Source: Streptococcus cristatus
Lineage (GTDB): Bacteria; Bacillota; Bacilli; Lactobacillales; Streptococcaceae
Length of the DNA stretch: 38,986 nt
Direction: 5' to 3'
Assembly: GCF_003943505.1 (NCBI RefSeq)
Contig: NZ_RJPS01000014.1
Location: forward strand, 1 to 38,986
Part shown: positions 17,460 to 25,624 of the stretch, piece by piece
Numbering within the stretch: the stretch's first letter is position 1
Layout of the letters: every line of letters starts with the position of its first letter
Translations under genes and position numbers: made by a program
The notes under the pieces: model-generated
What the model saw: the letters and a program-made list of their open reading frames with translations, nothing else
The model's database searches: none
What the model was told of the DNA's origin: nothing

Positions 17460-17900
17460 ATGTTTAGTCATAATGAGGAAGAATTAATCAACTGGGGTCA
17501 GCGTCTTGGCAGCTTGCTTCAGGAGCAAGATGTTTTGGTTTTGACAGGAGACTTGGGTGCGGGTAAGACGACCTTTACCAAGGGCTTGGCCCAAGGTCTG
17601 GGCATCAAGCAGATGATCAAAAGTCCGACCTATACCGTTGTTCGCGAGTATGAAGGACGTTTGCCGCTTTATCACTTAGATGTCTATCGGATTGGTGAAG
17701 ATCCAGACTCGATTGACTTGGATGATTTTCTCTTTGGTGAGGGAGTTACGGTCATTGAGTGGGGAGAATTGCTAGGTGATAGTTTACCAGATGATTATCT
17801 GAAGCTGACCCTTCTAAAGAAAGAAGATGGCCGCGAGCTAGTCTTTGAAAGTCAAGGGCGTCGTTCTCAGGAACTGCTGGAGGAATTGCTGCATGGCTGA
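17460..17900 (+). CDS. tsaE: tRNA threonylcarbamoyladenosine biosynthesis ATPase TsaE
   Basis: 146 residues. The P-loop is GDLGAGKTT at about residues 30-38, followed by the switch-like SPTYTVVREYEG and the conserved LYHLDVYRI and VIEWGELLG segments of the YjeE/TsaE family. It drives the TsaBD complex that makes t6A37 in ANN-decoding tRNAs. The protein begins at the usual family position, supporting the ATG at 17460 although it lacks a ribosome site. It overlaps the next gene by 8 bp. The tsaE-acetyltransferase-LytR order is conserved in streptococci as I know them. Confidence 0.94.
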   Translation: MFSHNEEELINWGQRLGSLLQEQDVLVLTGDLGAGKTTFTKGLAQGLGIKQMIKSPTYTVVREYEGRLPLYHLDVYRIGEDPDSIDLDDFLFGEGVTVIEWGELLGDSLPDDYLKLTLLKKEDGRELVFESQGRRSQELLEELLHG

Positions 17901-18414
17901 GTTTGAATTGGCCTTACGGGAGGCAGAGAAGGCAGATGCTGCTGACTTGATTCGCTTTTTAAATCAAGTCGGAGCCGAGTCAGACTACATGACCTTGGAT
18001 GAGGATGGGATTTTGATGGATGAAGAGCAGATGGCTCAGTTCATTCAGCGTCAAGCTGAGTCAGATAATCAGCTTTATCTTTTGGCCTTGCTTGATAATG
18101 AAATCGCTGGGATTGTCAGTATCACAGCGGATTTTCATGAGCGGATTCGCCACATTGGGCAAGTCTTTATCGTTGTCAAACAAGCCTTTTGGAATCAAGG
18201 CCTCGGTCGTATTATGTTAGAAGAGGCTGTGGATTGGGCAGAAAATGGGAGCAGTCTCCGCCGTTTGGAGTTGACTGTTCAGGTCAGAAATGAACGAGCT
18301 GTTCATCTCTATAAAGAATTAGGATTTGAAATCGAAGGCCTGCAAAAAAGAGGGGCCTATTTAAGAGAAGGGATATTTCTAGATGTTTACCTGATGGGAA
18401 AACTGATAGATTGA
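17893..18414 (+). CDS. GNAT-family N-acetyltransferase
   Basis: 173 residues from the ATG at 17893, which has GGAGG about 10 nt upstream and sits inside the end of tsaE. The frame is open further upstream to 17845, but that reading overlaps tsaE without a ribosome site and is rejected. The acetyl-CoA binding signature is near VKQAFWNQGLGRIML (Q/RxxGxG/A type), and the C-terminal VRNERAVHLYKELGFEIEG is typical of GNAT enzymes. Substrate unknown; RimI/RimJ-like peptide or small-molecule acetylation are both possible. Confidence 0.9.
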   Translation: MAEFELALREAEKADAADLIRFLNQVGAESDYMTLDEDGILMDEEQMAQFIQRQAESDNQLYLLALLDNEIAGIVSITADFHERIRHIGQVFIVVKQAFWNQGLGRIMLEEAVDWAENGSSLRRLELTVQVRNERAVHLYKELGFEIEGLQKRGAYLREGIFLDVYLMGKLID

Positions 18415-18420
18415 TGAAAT

Positions 18421-19650
18421 ATGTTAAAAAAAATTGTACGAATGTTTTTGAGTCTGTTCCTTGTAACGGCCATTGGAGTGGGAGGCTATGCTTGGACCAT
18501 TTACAATCAGTCAACGGATGCCTTGTCCCGTACCTACAAAGGTTTTGGGAATGAAACGAACGTGATTGCCGAAACCAAACCCCTGACAATCTTGTTGATG
18601 GGGGTCGATACAGGGAGTGGCTCGCGGTCTGATACTTGGAAGGGAAATAGTGACTCCATGCTCCTCCTATCCGTCAATCCTCAGACAAAAAAGACGGTTA
18701 TGATGAGTCTGGAGCGGGATATTTTGACTCAAATCGATGAAAATGGCGAAACGACAGAAGCCAAGCTAAACGCAGCCTATGCTTATGGCGGCGCAGAATT
18801 AGCCATCGCGACCATTGAGAAAATGATGAATATCCATATTGACCGTTATATGATGATCAATATGCAAGGACTGGTTCAGCTGGTGGACGCAGTTGGCGGT
18901 ATTGAGGTCAACAATACTTTTGATTTTCCGATTTCCATCGAAGAAAATGAACCAGAATACACTGCAACTGTCGAGCCAGGTAAGCATTTGATCAACGGAG
19001 ACCAAGCTTTGGTCTATGCCCGCATGCGTTACCAGGATCCAGAGGGTGACTACGGTCGTCAGAAACGTCAGCGTGAGGTGATCCGAAAGGTCGTTGAGAA
19101 GGTGCTCAGTCTTAATAGTATCAGTCATTATCAAGCTATTTTGCGAGCAGTCAGCAAGAATATGCAGACCAATGTAGCGCTGGATTCGAGAAGTATTCCT
19201 CAGTTATTAGGTTACAAAGATGCCTTTAGAAGCATTCAGTCTGAACAATTGCGTGGAGAAGATGCGACCTTGGCTGATGGGGGTAGCTACCAGCTGGTTA
19301 CGTCTGAGCATTTACTGGAAATGCAAAATTTGATTCGGAAAAGCTTGGGCTTGTCCACGGTCAAGAGTTTGAAAACCAATGCCGTACTGTATGAAGATTT
19401 GATGGGAGGCAGAAGTCTACGTGCGTCTAATTCTAGCTCTTCAACAACTTATCAGCATGATGAGCCGGTTTACAGCCCACCGACGGAGAGTAATTATGGA
19501 AGTGCTAATTACAGTAATTCTACTCCAGCTCCTCCTGAGCCGAGCGCTAGCAGTGAACCGCCAGCAAGCTCTGCGCCTGCATCTACGCCGGCTCCGACAC
19601 CGTCAGCATCATCTGCCGATCACCCCACAACATCAGCATCTTCAGAATAA
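18421..19650 (+). CDS. lytR: LytR-CpsA-Psr (LCP) family cell-wall glycopolymer ligase/regulator
   Basis: 409 residues. A short cytoplasmic tail and one N-terminal membrane helix (about residues 6-26) are followed by the extracellular LCP domain: ILLMGVDTG, SDSMLLLSVNP, MMSLERDIL, KLNAAYAYGG, VDAVGGIEV, and the Arg-rich ARMRYQDPEGDYGRQKRQ. These residues bind polyprenyl-pyrophosphate. LCP proteins attach teichoic acids or capsule to peptidoglycan; the S. mutans counterpart in this gene order is BrpA. The last ~75 residues are a Ser/Pro/Ala/Thr-rich tail, probably wall-spanning. The start is six bases after the acetyltransferase stop, with only a weak ribosome site. Confidence 0.9.
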   Translation: MLKKIVRMFLSLFLVTAIGVGGYAWTIYNQSTDALSRTYKGFGNETNVIAETKPLTILLMGVDTGSGSRSDTWKGNSDSMLLLSVNPQTKKTVMMSLERDILTQIDENGETTEAKLNAAYAYGGAELAIATIEKMMNIHIDRYMMINMQGLVQLVDAVGGIEVNNTFDFPISIEENEPEYTATVEPGKHLINGDQALVYARMRYQDPEGDYGRQKRQREVIRKVVEKVLSLNSISHYQAILRAVSKNMQTNVALDSRSIPQLLGYKDAFRSIQSEQLRGEDATLADGGSYQLVTSEHLLEMQNLIRKSLGLSTVKSLKTNAVLYEDLMGGRSLRASNSSSSTTYQHDEPVYSPPTESNYGSANYSNSTPAPPEPSASSEPPASSAPASTPAPTPSASSADHPTTSASSE

Positions 19651-19657
19651 ACAAATC

Positions 19658-19832
19658 GAGGCTGGGACAAAAGTCCTAGCCTCTCAATTGTCTTTGGATT
19701 GTCGAGCAAGATGCAGTGGTTGAGTGGGCTCTACTACGCTAATTTTATCAGCTTTTACAGCCCTACTCAACTGTGCGGAGGTGGGACGACGAAATCGAAT
19801 TCTAACGAATTACCGATTTCTGTCCCACTCTC
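19658..19832 (+). repeat. Family 1 intergenic repeat, copy B (175 bp)
   Basis: Same length and orientation as 5586-5760, with four base differences. It lies between convergent genes (the LCP gene and the TVP38-like gene), begins eight bases after the LCP stop and ends about 21 bases before the next stop. No other terminator is visible for the LCP gene, so the GAGGCTGGGAC-AAAA-GTCCTAGCCTC hairpin at its left end may serve. Confidence 0.85.
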
Positions 19833-19853
19833 GATTTTTAATGTTTTTGAATT

Positions 19854-20480
19854 TTATTTTGTTAGTAATTTCCAGAAGAAATCAATAATATAGGTCAGTC
19901 CGTAAGTGTAGATGATGAGGGTGATGGGTTTGCAGAGCACGATAATCAGCATGTACTTTTTAAAGGTCATCTTGGTCAGGGCGGCCAGCATACAGAGGAA
20001 ATCAGCGGGACTGATAGGCCAAATCATCATAAAGATAAAGAAACGCTCAAAGCGATTGCCCTCATCCAGCCAGCCCACATACTTGTCATAGGTCCGCTTG
20101 CTGACGACGGACTGGACAAAGGCTGGTCCGTAGGTGCGAGCCAGATAGAAAATGATGGCGCAGCCGATGACGATGCCGATATAGTTGTAGATGGTGCCGA
20201 CGATATGCCCGTAGATAAAGATGCCTGCAACAGAGGTCAAGGCGCCAGGGATAATGGGCACGACAGTCTGCAAGATTTGTAGGAAGATAAACAGAGGTGG
20301 TCCCCAGATGCCTGCTTGTCTGATAAAGGCAGACAAGGTTTCCTTGGACTGGAGAATCCCTGCATAGTAGGCCCAGATGCAAAAGGCCACTGTCCCCACA
20401 GCTCCGATGATGGACGACCAGTTGATGATTTTTTGCAAAAAGGGAGAAACAGCTTTCATTTCTCGATCCTTGCTTGCCAT
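19854..20480 (-). CDS. TVP38/TMEM64 (DedA-like, SNARE-associated) membrane protein
   Basis: 208 residues from the ATG at 20480, which has GGAGG 8 nt upstream. The open frame extends to 20531 but without a ribosome site and across the promoter. Hydrophobic segments alternate with the family core: PLFIFLQILQTVVPIIPGAL, the Gly-rich IFIYGHIVGTIYNYIGI, and FLARTYGPAFV, then WPISPADFLCMLAALT. The family has roles in lipid scrambling or membrane homeostasis; the specific role here is unknown. On the minus strand, TTACAA (20539-20534), 16 bp, TATAGT (20517-20512) form the likely promoter. Confidence 0.88.
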   Translation of the reverse strand: MASKDREMKAVSPFLQKIINWSSIIGAVGTVAFCIWAYYAGILQSKETLSAFIRQAGIWGPPLFIFLQILQTVVPIIPGALTSVAGIFIYGHIVGTIYNYIGIVIGCAIIFYLARTYGPAFVQSVVSKRTYDKYVGWLDEGNRFERFFIFMMIWPISPADFLCMLAALTKMTFKKYMLIIVLCKPITLIIYTYGLTYIIDFFWKLLTK

Positions 20481-20574
20481 AGGCACCTCCAAGAGAATTA
20501 TTCTTATATCTACTATAGCATCTTTTGCCATTTTTGTAAGCTTTGAAGCTGTAGGTGCTAAAAAGTATAAAAGA

Positions 20575-20583
20575 TGATATAAT
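20575..20583 (+). promoter_or_regulatory. Extended -10 promoter before the frameshifted membrane gene
   Basis: TGATATAAT, hexamer 20578-20583. It is divergent from the TVP38-like gene promoter. The leader to the GTG at 20677 would be about 87 nt. Confidence 0.5.
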
Positions 20584-20676
20584 GGTATGACTGGTTAGCA
20601 ATAATCTATGAGCATTCAAAAATCAGGGAGAGCGATTGTGCTTGCACTAAAAATTCTAAGAGTTAGGAGAGTTATA

Positions 20677-21335
20677 GTGGAAGAATTTCTAAACTTATAT
20701 CATCAAAAATTGTGGGAGATTGCATATGAGAATCTCATAAGGACATTTTTCCACCCTCATACAATTATTTTCTTTGTATTATTTTTAATTATTTCTTCCT
20801 TAATCTGTTACGTATATTTCGAAAAAAATGTACTTTACTATTTATAGTTAGTTATTTCTCCTTGTTCCTTTTGGGAGGAGTCGCAGAGTTTGTGAATAGC
20901 TATGACAAAATTATGAGTCCAGATTCAAGGTATAGCACATTCTTTTGGTTATTTCCAGTAGAAATGAGCTTACAGATTGAAGATGAGCAACCCTTATCTA
21001 GTGTTGATGGAGAACTTAAGAAAGCAGATGTTATACTGTTTGCAGAAGCTAATCCTCAATATCACGATGGTCTTTTTAGTGATACAGCGGATTTCTTTAC
21101 ACGTAGCCATATAGAGGGGAAACAGTTTTTAGTTGCTTTAGTAGGCTACGAAGAGAAAGATGGTGAATGGCAATCTGTTGACATTCGTATTGCCCCTGGT
21201 GATGAAGAAAAGGATCTTCAGAAATTTTCTAAGGTTCTTCACATAAAAAAAGATGAAGCAGAGGGTGCTGCCGGTATTATTTATAAACTTCAAAAATTTT
21301 ATGAAAAAAAGTTAGAGAGCGAAAAAAATAGATAG
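20677..21335 (+). pseudogene. Unrecognised membrane protein gene split by a frameshift at an A7 tract
   Basis: The first part runs from GTG 20677 (AGGAG 7 nt upstream) to a stop at 20847; the second is open through to 21335. Reading across A22-A28 (20822-20828) with one extra A joins them: FEKN becomes FEKKCTLLFIVSYFSLFLLGG. The joined protein of about 220 residues would have an N-terminal amphipathic stretch, two membrane helices as a hairpin, and a ~140-residue acidic soluble domain containing KKADVILFAEANPQY and a Lys/Glu-rich C-terminal helix. The second part alone begins with a TTG in mid-helix and has no ribosome site. I do not recognise the family. It may be a decayed gene, a phase-variable one, one read by slippage, or a sequencing error. 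Confidence 0.65.
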
Positions 21336-21373
21336 TGGTCTTATGAGTATGATCTTTGTCCCATTTAAAATAA

Positions 21374-21397
21374 AGCTTCCCGCTTGGGGAGCTGTTT
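21374..21397 (+). terminator. Probable terminator after the split gene
   Basis: AGCTTCCC (21374-21381) pairs with GGGGAGCT (21386-21393), one G-U, GCTT loop, followed by GTTTTCATTT. The T tract is imperfect. Confidence 0.6.
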
Positions 21398-21482
21398 TCA
21401 TTTGCTTGGAGAATAGAGAAGGGAGAATCTCCCAATGGCTCTTGGAAGAAATGGGGTTATAGGTGCCAAAAAGCCTATTTTA

Positions 21483-21491
21483 TGCTATAAT
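21483..21491 (+). promoter_or_regulatory. Extended -10 promoter of the yqeG operon
   Basis: TGCTATAAT, hexamer 21486-21491. It precedes a nine-gene run on the plus strand in which I see no other clear promoter. Confidence 0.6.
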
Positions 21492-21519
21492 AGTGCGAAT
21501 ACGATTTTTGGAGAGAGAT

Positions 21520-22047
21520 GTGGCGATTGAAGATTACATGCCGGACTTTGCGGTCGAGGCGGTTTACGATTTGACAGTAGAGAGTTTGAAAAGACAGGGC
21601 ATCAAAGCTGTTTTGGTGGATTTGGATAATACCCTGATTGCTTGGAATAATCCTGATGGGACCCCAGAGATGAAGAAGTGGCTCCATGATTTGCGGAACG
21701 CGGGTATTCGGATTATCGTGGTGTCCAATAATAACCAAAAACGGGTCAAGCGGGCTGTTGAAAAGTTTGAAATTGACTATGTCTACTGGGCGATGAAGCC
21801 CTTCACTTGGGGAATTGACCGAGCACTCAAGCTTTTTCATTTTGAAAAAAACGAAGTGGTCATGGTGGGCGACCAGCTCATGACGGATATTCGGGCTGCT
21901 CATCGGGCCGGAATTCGTTCGATTTTGGTCAAACCGCTGGTCGAGCACGACTCTATCAAGACTCAGATCAATCGGGCGCGTGAACGCCGTGTGCTCAAGA
22001 GAATCACTGAAAAATACGGTCCAATTCAATACAAAAAAGGAATTTAA
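21520..22047 (+). CDS. yqeG: YqeG family HAD-IIIA phosphatase
   Basis: 175 residues from the GTG at 21520, with GGAGAGAG just upstream; the first residues AIEDYMPDFAVEAVYDLTV match the streptococcal family start as I know it. The frame is open to 21463, but that would place the start upstream of the promoter. HAD motif I VLVDLDNTL carries Asp34 and Asp36; motif II is VVSNN, and motif III GDQLMTDI. Members dephosphorylate phosphatidylglycerophosphate-like or small substrates; the exact reaction is uncertain. It begins the yqe operon and is 2 bp from yqeH. Confidence 0.93.
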   Translation: MAIEDYMPDFAVEAVYDLTVESLKRQGIKAVLVDLDNTLIAWNNPDGTPEMKKWLHDLRNAGIRIIVVSNNNQKRVKRAVEKFEIDYVYWAMKPFTWGIDRALKLFHFEKNEVVMVGDQLMTDIRAAHRAGIRSILVKPLVEHDSIKTQINRARERRVLKRITEKYGPIQYKKGI

Positions 22048-22049
22048 GC

Positions 22050-23156
22050 ATGGAAGAACTTCTCTGTATCGGCTGCGGAGCCACTATTCAGACAGAAGAC
22101 AAGAGCCAGCTAGGCTACACGCCCCAGTCAGCTCTAGAAAAAGGCTTGGAGACAGGCGAACTCTATTGCCAGCGCTGTTTCCGCCTGCGCCATTATAATG
22201 AAATCAGCGACGTCCAGCTGACGGATGATGACTTTCTGCGGCTTCTGCATGAGGTTGGAGATAGCGACGCCTTGGTCGTCAATGTTGTCGATATTTTCGA
22301 CTTTAATGGCTCGGTCATCCCTGGCCTGCCTCGCTTTGTCGCAGGAAATGATGTTCTCTTGGTCGGGAATAAAAAGGACATTCTGCCTAAGTCAGTCAAG
22401 GACAGCAAGGTGACCCAATGGCTGACAGAGCGGGCTCACGAAGAAGGTCTGCGTCCAGTTGATGTCATTCTGACCTCTGCTCAAAACAAGCAGGCCATCA
22501 AGGACTTGATTGACAAGATTGAGCATTGCCGCAAGGGACGTGATGTGTATGTGGTCGGTGTGACCAATGTCGGCAAGTCTACTTTGATTAATGCCATCAT
22601 TCAGGAAATCACAGGCGATAAGGATATTATTACGACTTCTCGCTTCCCAGGTACGACTCTTGATAAAATCGAGATTCCTTTGGCAGATGGCAGTCATATC
22701 TATGATACACCGGGCATTATCCATCGTCACCAGATGGCTCACTATCTTTCTGCTAAGAATCTCAAATATGTCAGCCCCAAAAAGGAAATCAAACCCAAAA
22801 CCTACCAGCTCAATCCAGAGCAAACCCTCTTTTTGGGTGGTTTGGGTCGCTTTGACTTTGTAGCAGGTGACAAGCAGGGCTTCACGGCTTATTTTGACAA
22901 TGAGCTTAAGCTCCACCGTACTAAGTTGCAAGGCGCTAGCGATTTTTATGACAAACATGTCGGCAGTCTCTTGGTGCCACCAGTTGGCAAGGAAAAGGAA
23001 GAATTTCCAGCCTTGGTCAAGCATGAATTTACCATCAAGGACAAGACGGATATCGTCTTCTCTGGTCTGGGCTGGATTCGCGTCAATGACAGAGCCAAGG
23101 TTGCGGCTTGGGCTCCAAAAGGAGTGGACGTGGTCTTGCGCAAGGCGATTATCTAA
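22050..23156 (+). CDS. yqeH: Ribosome biogenesis GTPase YqeH
   Basis: 368 residues. An N-terminal zinc finger uses Cys6/Cys9 and Cys40/Cys43. The GTPase domain is circularly permuted, so motifs come in the order G4 (GNKKD), G5 (TSAQN), G1 (GVTNVGKST), G2 and G3 (DTPG), which is diagnostic of the YlqF/YqeH class. A C-terminal RNA-binding region follows. It assists assembly of the 30S subunit. The ATG follows yqeG by 2 bp. The product is complete, with no unusual substitution noted. Confidence 0.96.
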   Translation: MEELLCIGCGATIQTEDKSQLGYTPQSALEKGLETGELYCQRCFRLRHYNEISDVQLTDDDFLRLLHEVGDSDALVVNVVDIFDFNGSVIPGLPRFVAGNDVLLVGNKKDILPKSVKDSKVTQWLTERAHEEGLRPVDVILTSAQNKQAIKDLIDKIEHCRKGRDVYVVGVTNVGKSTLINAIIQEITGDKDIITTSRFPGTTLDKIEIPLADGSHIYDTPGIIHRHQMAHYLSAKNLKYVSPKKEIKPKTYQLNPEQTLFLGGLGRFDFVAGDKQGFTAYFDNELKLHRTKLQGASDFYDKHVGSLLVPPVGKEKEEFPALVKHEFTIKDKTDIVFSGLGWIRVNDRAKVAAWAPKGVDVVLRKAII

Positions 23157-23170
23157 GAAAGGTAGGATGT

Positions 23171-23554
23171 ATGACCCAGTCAACTTTTATCACACCAGAA
23201 AAATATGTGGAAGCTATTCAGCAAATACCATACGGCAAAGTGGTTACCTTGGCTGATTTGCGTACTCACTTTGGACAGGATAATAGTGCTCCATTTTTTT
23301 CAGGTATTGCTGCTTTGATTGTCGCTTGGTCTGAGGAAGATGCCAAAATCCCCTATTGGCGAGTGCTCAAGTCAGGCGGGGAAGTCAATGCGAAGTATCC
23401 TGGAGGCCTTGAAGTACAAAGAGGGCTGCTGGAAGCGGAAGGACATAGCATTATTCAAAAAGGGAAAACAAAGATGAGGTACTATGTCCAAGATTTTCAA
23501 AAGAAACGGTATTCATTTGATTTGGAAAGAAATCTCATGTGCGGGCAAGACTAA
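23171..23554 (+). CDS. Alkyltransferase-like (MGMT DNA-binding domain) protein without the reactive Cys
   Basis: 127 residues from the ATG at 23171, with AAAGGTAGG upstream. The frame is open upstream into yqeH but without a start signal. The body matches the C-terminal domain of O6-alkylguanine methyltransferases: IPYGKVVTLADL, a helix-turn-helix region, then PYWRV in place of the active-site PCHRV, and a following YPGG...Q..LLEAEGH. Both the acceptor Cys and the His are replaced (by Tyr and Trp). Such alkyltransferase-like proteins bind damaged bases and flag them for repair without transferring the alkyl group. It sits between yqeH and yhbY, where aroE is found in Bacillus. Confidence 0.8.
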   Translation: MTQSTFITPEKYVEAIQQIPYGKVVTLADLRTHFGQDNSAPFFSGIAALIVAWSEEDAKIPYWRVLKSGGEVNAKYPGGLEVQRGLLEAEGHSIIQKGKTKMRYYVQDFQKKRYSFDLERNLMCGQD

Positions 23555-23602
23555 TACTCTTTGAGTATAAGCTCTGCTATTTTTAAAAGAATAAGGAAAA
23601 CT

Positions 23603-23914
23603 ATGGCATTAACAAGTAAACAAAGGGCCTTTCTCAACAGTCAGGCCCACTCACTCAAGCCCATCGTTCAGATTGGCAAAAACGGACTCAATGACCAGAT
23701 TAAAACCAGCATTCGTCAGGCGCTGGATGCGCGAGAACTGATCAAGGTTACGCTCTTGCAGAATACAGATGAGAATATCCATGAAGTTGCTGAGATTTTG
23801 GAAGAAGAAATCGGAGTGGATACGGTGCAGAAGATCGGCCGGATCTTGATTCTCTTCAAGCAGTCCAGCAAGAAGGAAAATCGCAAACTCTCTGTTAAAG
23901 TCAAGCAAATTTAA
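23603..23914 (+). CDS. yhbY: Ribosome assembly RNA-binding protein YhbY
   Basis: 103 residues from the ATG at 23603, with AAGGA upstream. The upstream in-frame ATG at 23561 lacks a ribosome site. A single CRM domain fills the protein: LTSKQRAFLNSQAH, PIVQIGKNGLNDQI, ELIKVTLLQN and the GxxG-type IGRILILF. It binds rRNA during large-subunit assembly. It is also known as YqeI. It is part of the operon, 28 bp before nadD. Confidence 0.95.
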   Translation: MALTSKQRAFLNSQAHSLKPIVQIGKNGLNDQIKTSIRQALDARELIKVTLLQNTDENIHEVAEILEEEIGVDTVQKIGRILILFKQSSKKENRKLSVKVKQI

Positions 23915-23942
23915 GAAAAAATTTCTGTGGAGATATCAGCCT

Positions 23943-24575
23943 ATGGCTATTGAATTACTGACCCCCTTTACCAAGGTGGAATTAGAACCAGAAGTTAAAG
24001 ATAAAAAACGCAAGCAGATTGGTATTTTAGGTGGGAATTTCAACCCTGTCCACCATGCTCATTTGGTCGTGGCGGATCAGGTCCGCCAACAGTTGGGCTT
24101 GGATCAAGTCCTGCTCATGCCAGAGTACGAGCCGCCCCATGTGGATAAGAAAGAGACCATCGATGAGAAGCATCGACTGAAAATGCTGGAGCTGGCTATC
24201 GAGGGTATTGAAGGCCTAGGGATTGAAACCATTGAGCTGGAGCGCAAGGGAATTTCCTACACCTACGACACCATGAAGCTCCTGACAGAGCAACATCCAG
24301 ATACGGACTATTACTTTATCATCGGTGCGGATATGGTGGACTACCTGCCTAAGTGGTACCGGATTGATGAGCTGGTTGAGCTGGTGCAGTTTGTCGGTGT
24401 TCAGCGGCCGCGCTACAAGGCAGGGACTTCTTACCCTGTCATCTGGGTGGATGTACCCCTCATGGATATCTCCTCCAGCATGGTGCGGGATTTTCTGGCT
24501 CAGAGACGGACTCCCAATTTCCTTCTGCCTCAGCCAGTTCTAGACTACATTGAGAAAGAAGGGCTTTACCTATGA
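23943..24575 (+). CDS. nadD: Nicotinate-nucleotide adenylyltransferase
   Basis: 210 residues. The nucleotidyltransferase motif [12 protein letters not shown] is at about residues 30-41 (H(x)GH-type), and the second motif [11 protein letters not shown] near residue 175. It converts nicotinate mononucleotide and ATP to deamido-NAD. About 25 N-terminal residues precede the usual Rossmann start, as in other streptococcal forms I recall. The stop overlaps the yqeK ATG (ATGA), so the two are translationally coupled. Confidence 0.95.
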   Translation: MAIELLTPFTKVELEPEVKDKKRKQIGILGGNFNPVHHAHLVVADQVRQQLGLDQVLLMPEYEPPHVDKKETIDEKHRLKMLELAIEGIEGLGIETIELERKGISYTYDTMKLLTEQHPDTDYYFIIGADMVDYLPKWYRIDELVELVQFVGVQRPRYKAGTSYPVIWVDVPLMDISSSMVRDFLAQRRTPNFLLPQPVLDYIEKEGLYL

Positions 24576-25174
24576 CCTATGAAAGCTATATCAGCATGAG
24601 TCGTGAGGCCTTGCTGGCTCAGATGGAAACAGTCATGCCCGAGAAGCGCCTGCGGCATTGTCTAGGTGTGGAAAAGGCTGCCCGTGAATTAGCGGAGCGC
24701 TTCGGTCTTGATGTCGAAAAAGCGGGTCTGGCAGGGCTTCTACACGACTATGCTAAAAAGGTCTCGGATGAGGAATTTCTGGCCTTGATTGACAAATACC
24801 AGCTGGACCCTGACCTGAAAAACTGGGGCAACAATGTCTGGCATGGCATGGTGGGCATTTACAAGATTCAGGAAGATTTAGGCATCGAAGATGCTGAGAT
24901 CCTGCGGGCCATTGAAATCCATACAGTGGGCAGTAGCATCATGTCTGAGCTGGACAAGGTGGTCTATGTCGCTGACTACATTGAGCATAACCGAGACTTT
25001 CCAGGAGTGGACAAGGCCAGAGAATTGGCCCTGCAGTCGCTCAATCAAGCTGTGGCCTATGAAACAGCAAGGACGGTGGAGCATTTGGCTCAAAAGGGAA
25101 TCCCTATCTACCCGCAGACCTTGGAGACCTATAATGCCTTTGTAGGATATTTGAAGGAAATAAAAGAAAATTAA
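24572..25174 (+). CDS. yqeK: HD-domain bis(5'-nucleosyl)-tetraphosphatase YqeK
   Basis: 200 residues. The HD-domain ligands are His29 (RLRHCLGVE), His58-Asp59 (LLHDYAKK), His in NNVWHG and IEIHTVGS, and Asp in VYVADYIE, which is the pattern of the iron-dependent symmetrical Ap4A hydrolase family. It removes dinucleoside polyphosphates. It overlaps nadD by 4 bp and leads into rsfS after 9 bp. Confidence 0.93.
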   Translation: MTYESYISMSREALLAQMETVMPEKRLRHCLGVEKAARELAERFGLDVEKAGLAGLLHDYAKKVSDEEFLALIDKYQLDPDLKNWGNNVWHGMVGIYKIQEDLGIEDAEILRAIEIHTVGSSIMSELDKVVYVADYIEHNRDFPGVDKARELALQSLNQAVAYETARTVEHLAQKGIPIYPQTLETYNAFVGYLKEIKEN

Positions 25175-25183
25175 AGAGGAACT

Positions 25184-25549
25184 ATGAAAGAACAAGAATT
25201 ATTGGAACTGGTTGTGAAGGCGGCCGATGAGAAGCGTGCAGAAGATATTGTGGCTTTGGACTTGCAAGGTCTGACTACTGTGACAGACTACTTTGTCATC
25301 GTCAGCTCTATGAACAGCCGTCAGCTGGATGCGGTGGCTGAAAATATCCGCGAGAAAGCTGCAGCGGCTGGTGTTTCTGCTGGCCATGTTGAGGGTGACG
25401 CAGCTGGCGGCTGGGTGCTTCTAGACTTGGGTGGCATCGTTGTCCATGTCTTTTCTGAGGAAATGAGAGCCCATTACAATCTGGAAAAATTGTGGCACGA
25501 AGCAACAGGTGTGGATGTTGCGGCCTTATTGGGAGAAAAAAACAAGTGA
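25184..25549 (+). CDS. rsfS: Ribosome silencing factor RsfS
   Basis: 121 residues, the standard length. Family signatures [38 protein letters not shown] and the YNLEKLW end are present. It binds uL14 on the 50S subunit and blocks subunit joining under starvation. AGAGGA precedes the ATG. Part of the yqe operon. Confidence 0.96.
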   Translation: MKEQELLELVVKAADEKRAEDIVALDLQGLTTVTDYFVIVSSMNSRQLDAVAENIREKAAAAGVSAGHVEGDAAGGWVLLDLGGIVVHVFSEEMRAHYNLEKLWHEATGVDVAALLGEKNK

Positions 25550-25624
25550 TTTTTTGCCCTTAGGCAAGAAAGCAGAATTCGGCTCAGTCAGCCTGCTGGC
25601 TGGGCCATTTTTGAAAGGAAAAGT

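Noticed and set aside
21463..21519. 19-codon N-terminal extension of YqeG
   Set aside because: It would begin upstream of the promoter -10 and lacks a ribosome site; the GTG at 21520 fits the family start.
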